Origin: Desulfovibrio sp.
Lineage (GTDB): Bacteria; Desulfobacterota; Desulfovibrionia; Desulfovibrionales; Desulfovibrionaceae
NCBI GenBank assembly: GCA_028708195.1
Contig: JAQVZK010000102.1
Location: 1-7,944, forward strand
Length of the DNA stretch: 7,944 nt
Direction: 5' to 3'
Shown here: positions 6,835 through 7,944 of the stretch, in pieces
How positions within the stretch are numbered: the stretch's first letter is position 1
How the letters are laid out: every line of letters starts with the position of its first letter
Made by a program: the position numbers and the translations under genes
The notes under the pieces: generated by a model
Seen by the model: the letters and a program-made list of their open reading frames with translations, nothing else
Told to the model about the DNA's origin: nothing
The model's database searches: none

Positions 6835-7910
6835 TAGTGTAAGGGCGGAATTATAGCACCATTGTCGCCCAATGGGAAGGCCCCGCACAGGGGTGCCGGT
6901 GGCGAGCTCAGGTCGGCGTCATATTCGATAGGCTCTGGCAGGGCAGTCAGGGCGCGTTGGCCTGTCCAGGTGGGCAAGCTGGTAAAGGGGGGGCTTTCGG
7001 GCAGGACCAGCCGCAGTGCGTGCAAGTAAAGCGCTGATCCTGGTCGGGCCAGCCCGTATTTGCCGTCACCAAGTACAGGGTGCCCCAGATTGGCAAGCTG
7101 GGCGCGTATCTGGTGGGTACGGCCCGTAAGAAGGCGAATCTGCACAAGGCTTGCTCCGTCTTCGATCTGTAGGGGGCGCACCAGGCAAAGGGCTTCTTTG
7201 CCGTCGGGGGCGTCCGCGCTTACGGCGCACATCTTTTCAAACCCACGCACGGTATCCTTGCGCAAAAAATGCCGCACAAGGCAGGTTTCATCATGAGGCC
7301 AGCGGCCTGCGATCCAGGCCACGTACTCCTTGACCATGTGCTGGCCGCGCAAGGCACACTGGGCTTCGTCCAGAGCTGCATAGGATGCGGCCACCAGCAA
7401 AACGCCCGATGTTTCCTTGTCCAGCCGGTGCACGGGGGTGGGCATGAAGCTCGCCGTCGCAAAGTGCTGGGCCAGGCGGGTGGTCAGGCTGTCCTCGTGA
7501 CCGGTGCCGGGGTGGGTGGGCAGGCCTGCGGGCTTGTCAAAAGCCCAAAGGTAACCGCTGGTGCCCACAAGAGGGGGCAACGGCAGCGGGCTTGCGGCGG
7601 CGGCTTCGCTGCTGCGGGCTTTGGCCAAGGGCATAGGTTCTGAGGTGTCACACTGCGCCGACATCCTGAGGGCAAAGGGTGGCAAGCGAATAGTGTCGCC
7701 AGTCTGCACACGAGAAAAAGGTTTGCATCGGCTGCCGTTTATTCTCACCTGGCCGGTGCGCACCCAACGGTGCAGCATGGCTTGGGGGAGGTTAAGACGG
7801 CGCTGCAAAAACTGAAGTAGCTTTTGGCCGCTCTCGGTCTCTTGCACAGCAGGGCATTCCGTTGTGTGCGAGTCCACGGCCAGCGTAGTGGGAGGGTTAT
7901 CGTCCGACAT
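6834..7910 (-). CDS. RluA-family 23S rRNA pseudouridine synthase (RluC/RluD-like)
   Basis: The predicted enzyme isomerises specific uridines in large-subunit rRNA to pseudouridine. Taken from the ATG at 7910 it has 358 residues. An N-terminal S4 RNA-binding domain (about 24-77; WVRTGQVRINGSRCKP then GDTIRLPP) resembles that of RluC. An Ala/Pro/Ser-rich linker (about 83-116) follows, then the catalytic domain: KPAGLPTHPG (126-135), HRLDKETSG (161-169) with catalytic Asp164, GRTHQIR (263-269) and GHPVLGDGKYG (276-286). This is the complete RluA-type motif set. A TTG at 7928 is in the same frame and the frame stays open to the window edge. I chose the ATG because neither site has a clear ribosome binding sequence and ATG is the commoner start. 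Target positions cannot be assigned; the S4 similarity favours RluC. The rRNA-modification role fits the neighbour der. Confidence 0.9.
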   Translation of the reverse strand: MSDDNPPTTLAVDSHTTECPAVQETESGQKLLQFLQRRLNLPQAMLHRWVRTGQVRINGSRCKPFSRVQTGDTIRLPPFALRMSAQCDTSEPMPLAKARSSEAAAASPLPLPPLVGTSGYLWAFDKPAGLPTHPGTGHEDSLTTRLAQHFATASFMPTPVHRLDKETSGVLLVAASYAALDEAQCALRGQHMVKEYVAWIAGRWPHDETCLVRHFLRKDTVRGFEKMCAVSADAPDGKEALCLVRPLQIEDGASLVQIRLLTGRTHQIRAQLANLGHPVLGDGKYGLARPGSALYLHALRLVLPESPPFTSLPTWTGQRALTALPEPIEYDADLSSPPAPLCGAFPLGDNGAIIPPLH

Positions 7911-7944
7911 AGGTACACTCTGTCGCAAAGCTTGGTCCGCGTCA

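Noticed and set aside
6625..6888. 87-codon minus-strand frame spanning the end of the pseudouridine synthase gene and the der spacer
   Set aside because: It starts inside the upstream gene in another frame, and its product has no recognisable motif. The underlying DNA is explained by the stacked inverted repeats.
1..7944. Search for CRISPR arrays, tRNA/rRNA genes, transposases, phage or toxin-antitoxin genes
   Set aside because: No regularly spaced repeats, cloverleaf-like segments, terminal inverted repeats around an open frame or relevant protein motifs were seen on either strand.

Overview
The window is an ordinary, tightly packed stretch of a GC-rich Gram-negative bacterial chromosome. 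All seven recognisable genes lie on the minus strand, so transcription runs from high to low coordinates. The style of the proteins (a Der with a THDMPGITRD switch region, a complete LivKHMGF set) and the intergenic sequence suggest a Desulfovibrio-like sulfate reducer. That is an inference from overall appearance, not from a taxonomic marker gene.

In transcription order, the window begins with an RluA-family 23S rRNA pseudouridine synthase of the RluC/RluD type (6834-7910; reading frame open to the window edge). A 230-base spacer follows (6604-6833), filled almost end to end with inverted repeats. Next is der, encoding the double-GTPase ribosome assembly factor (5239-6603), which ends in a good intrinsic terminator (5136-5182). 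These two genes form a ribosome-maturation neighbourhood.

After a promoter-bearing gap comes a complete high-affinity branched-chain amino acid ABC importer in the classical order livK-livH-livM-livG-livF (4986 down to 123). LivK is the exported binding protein, LivH and LivM the two permeases, and LivG and LivF the two ATPases. livH-livM-livG-livF are fused by a 2-base gap, a 4-base overlap and an 8-base overlap. livK is set apart by 119 bases carrying a very strong GC hairpin with a short T-tract, which probably lets binding protein be made in excess over the membrane parts. After livF there is a weak terminator-like element, then an extreme G22...G5C10 foldback at the left edge.

I see no mobile element, CRISPR array, tRNA, rRNA or defence system. 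The window does not appear to hold a novel multi-gene system. The parts worth a second look are non-coding: the hairpin-packed der leader, the livK/livH attenuator-like hairpin and the homopolymer foldback at positions 1-54.
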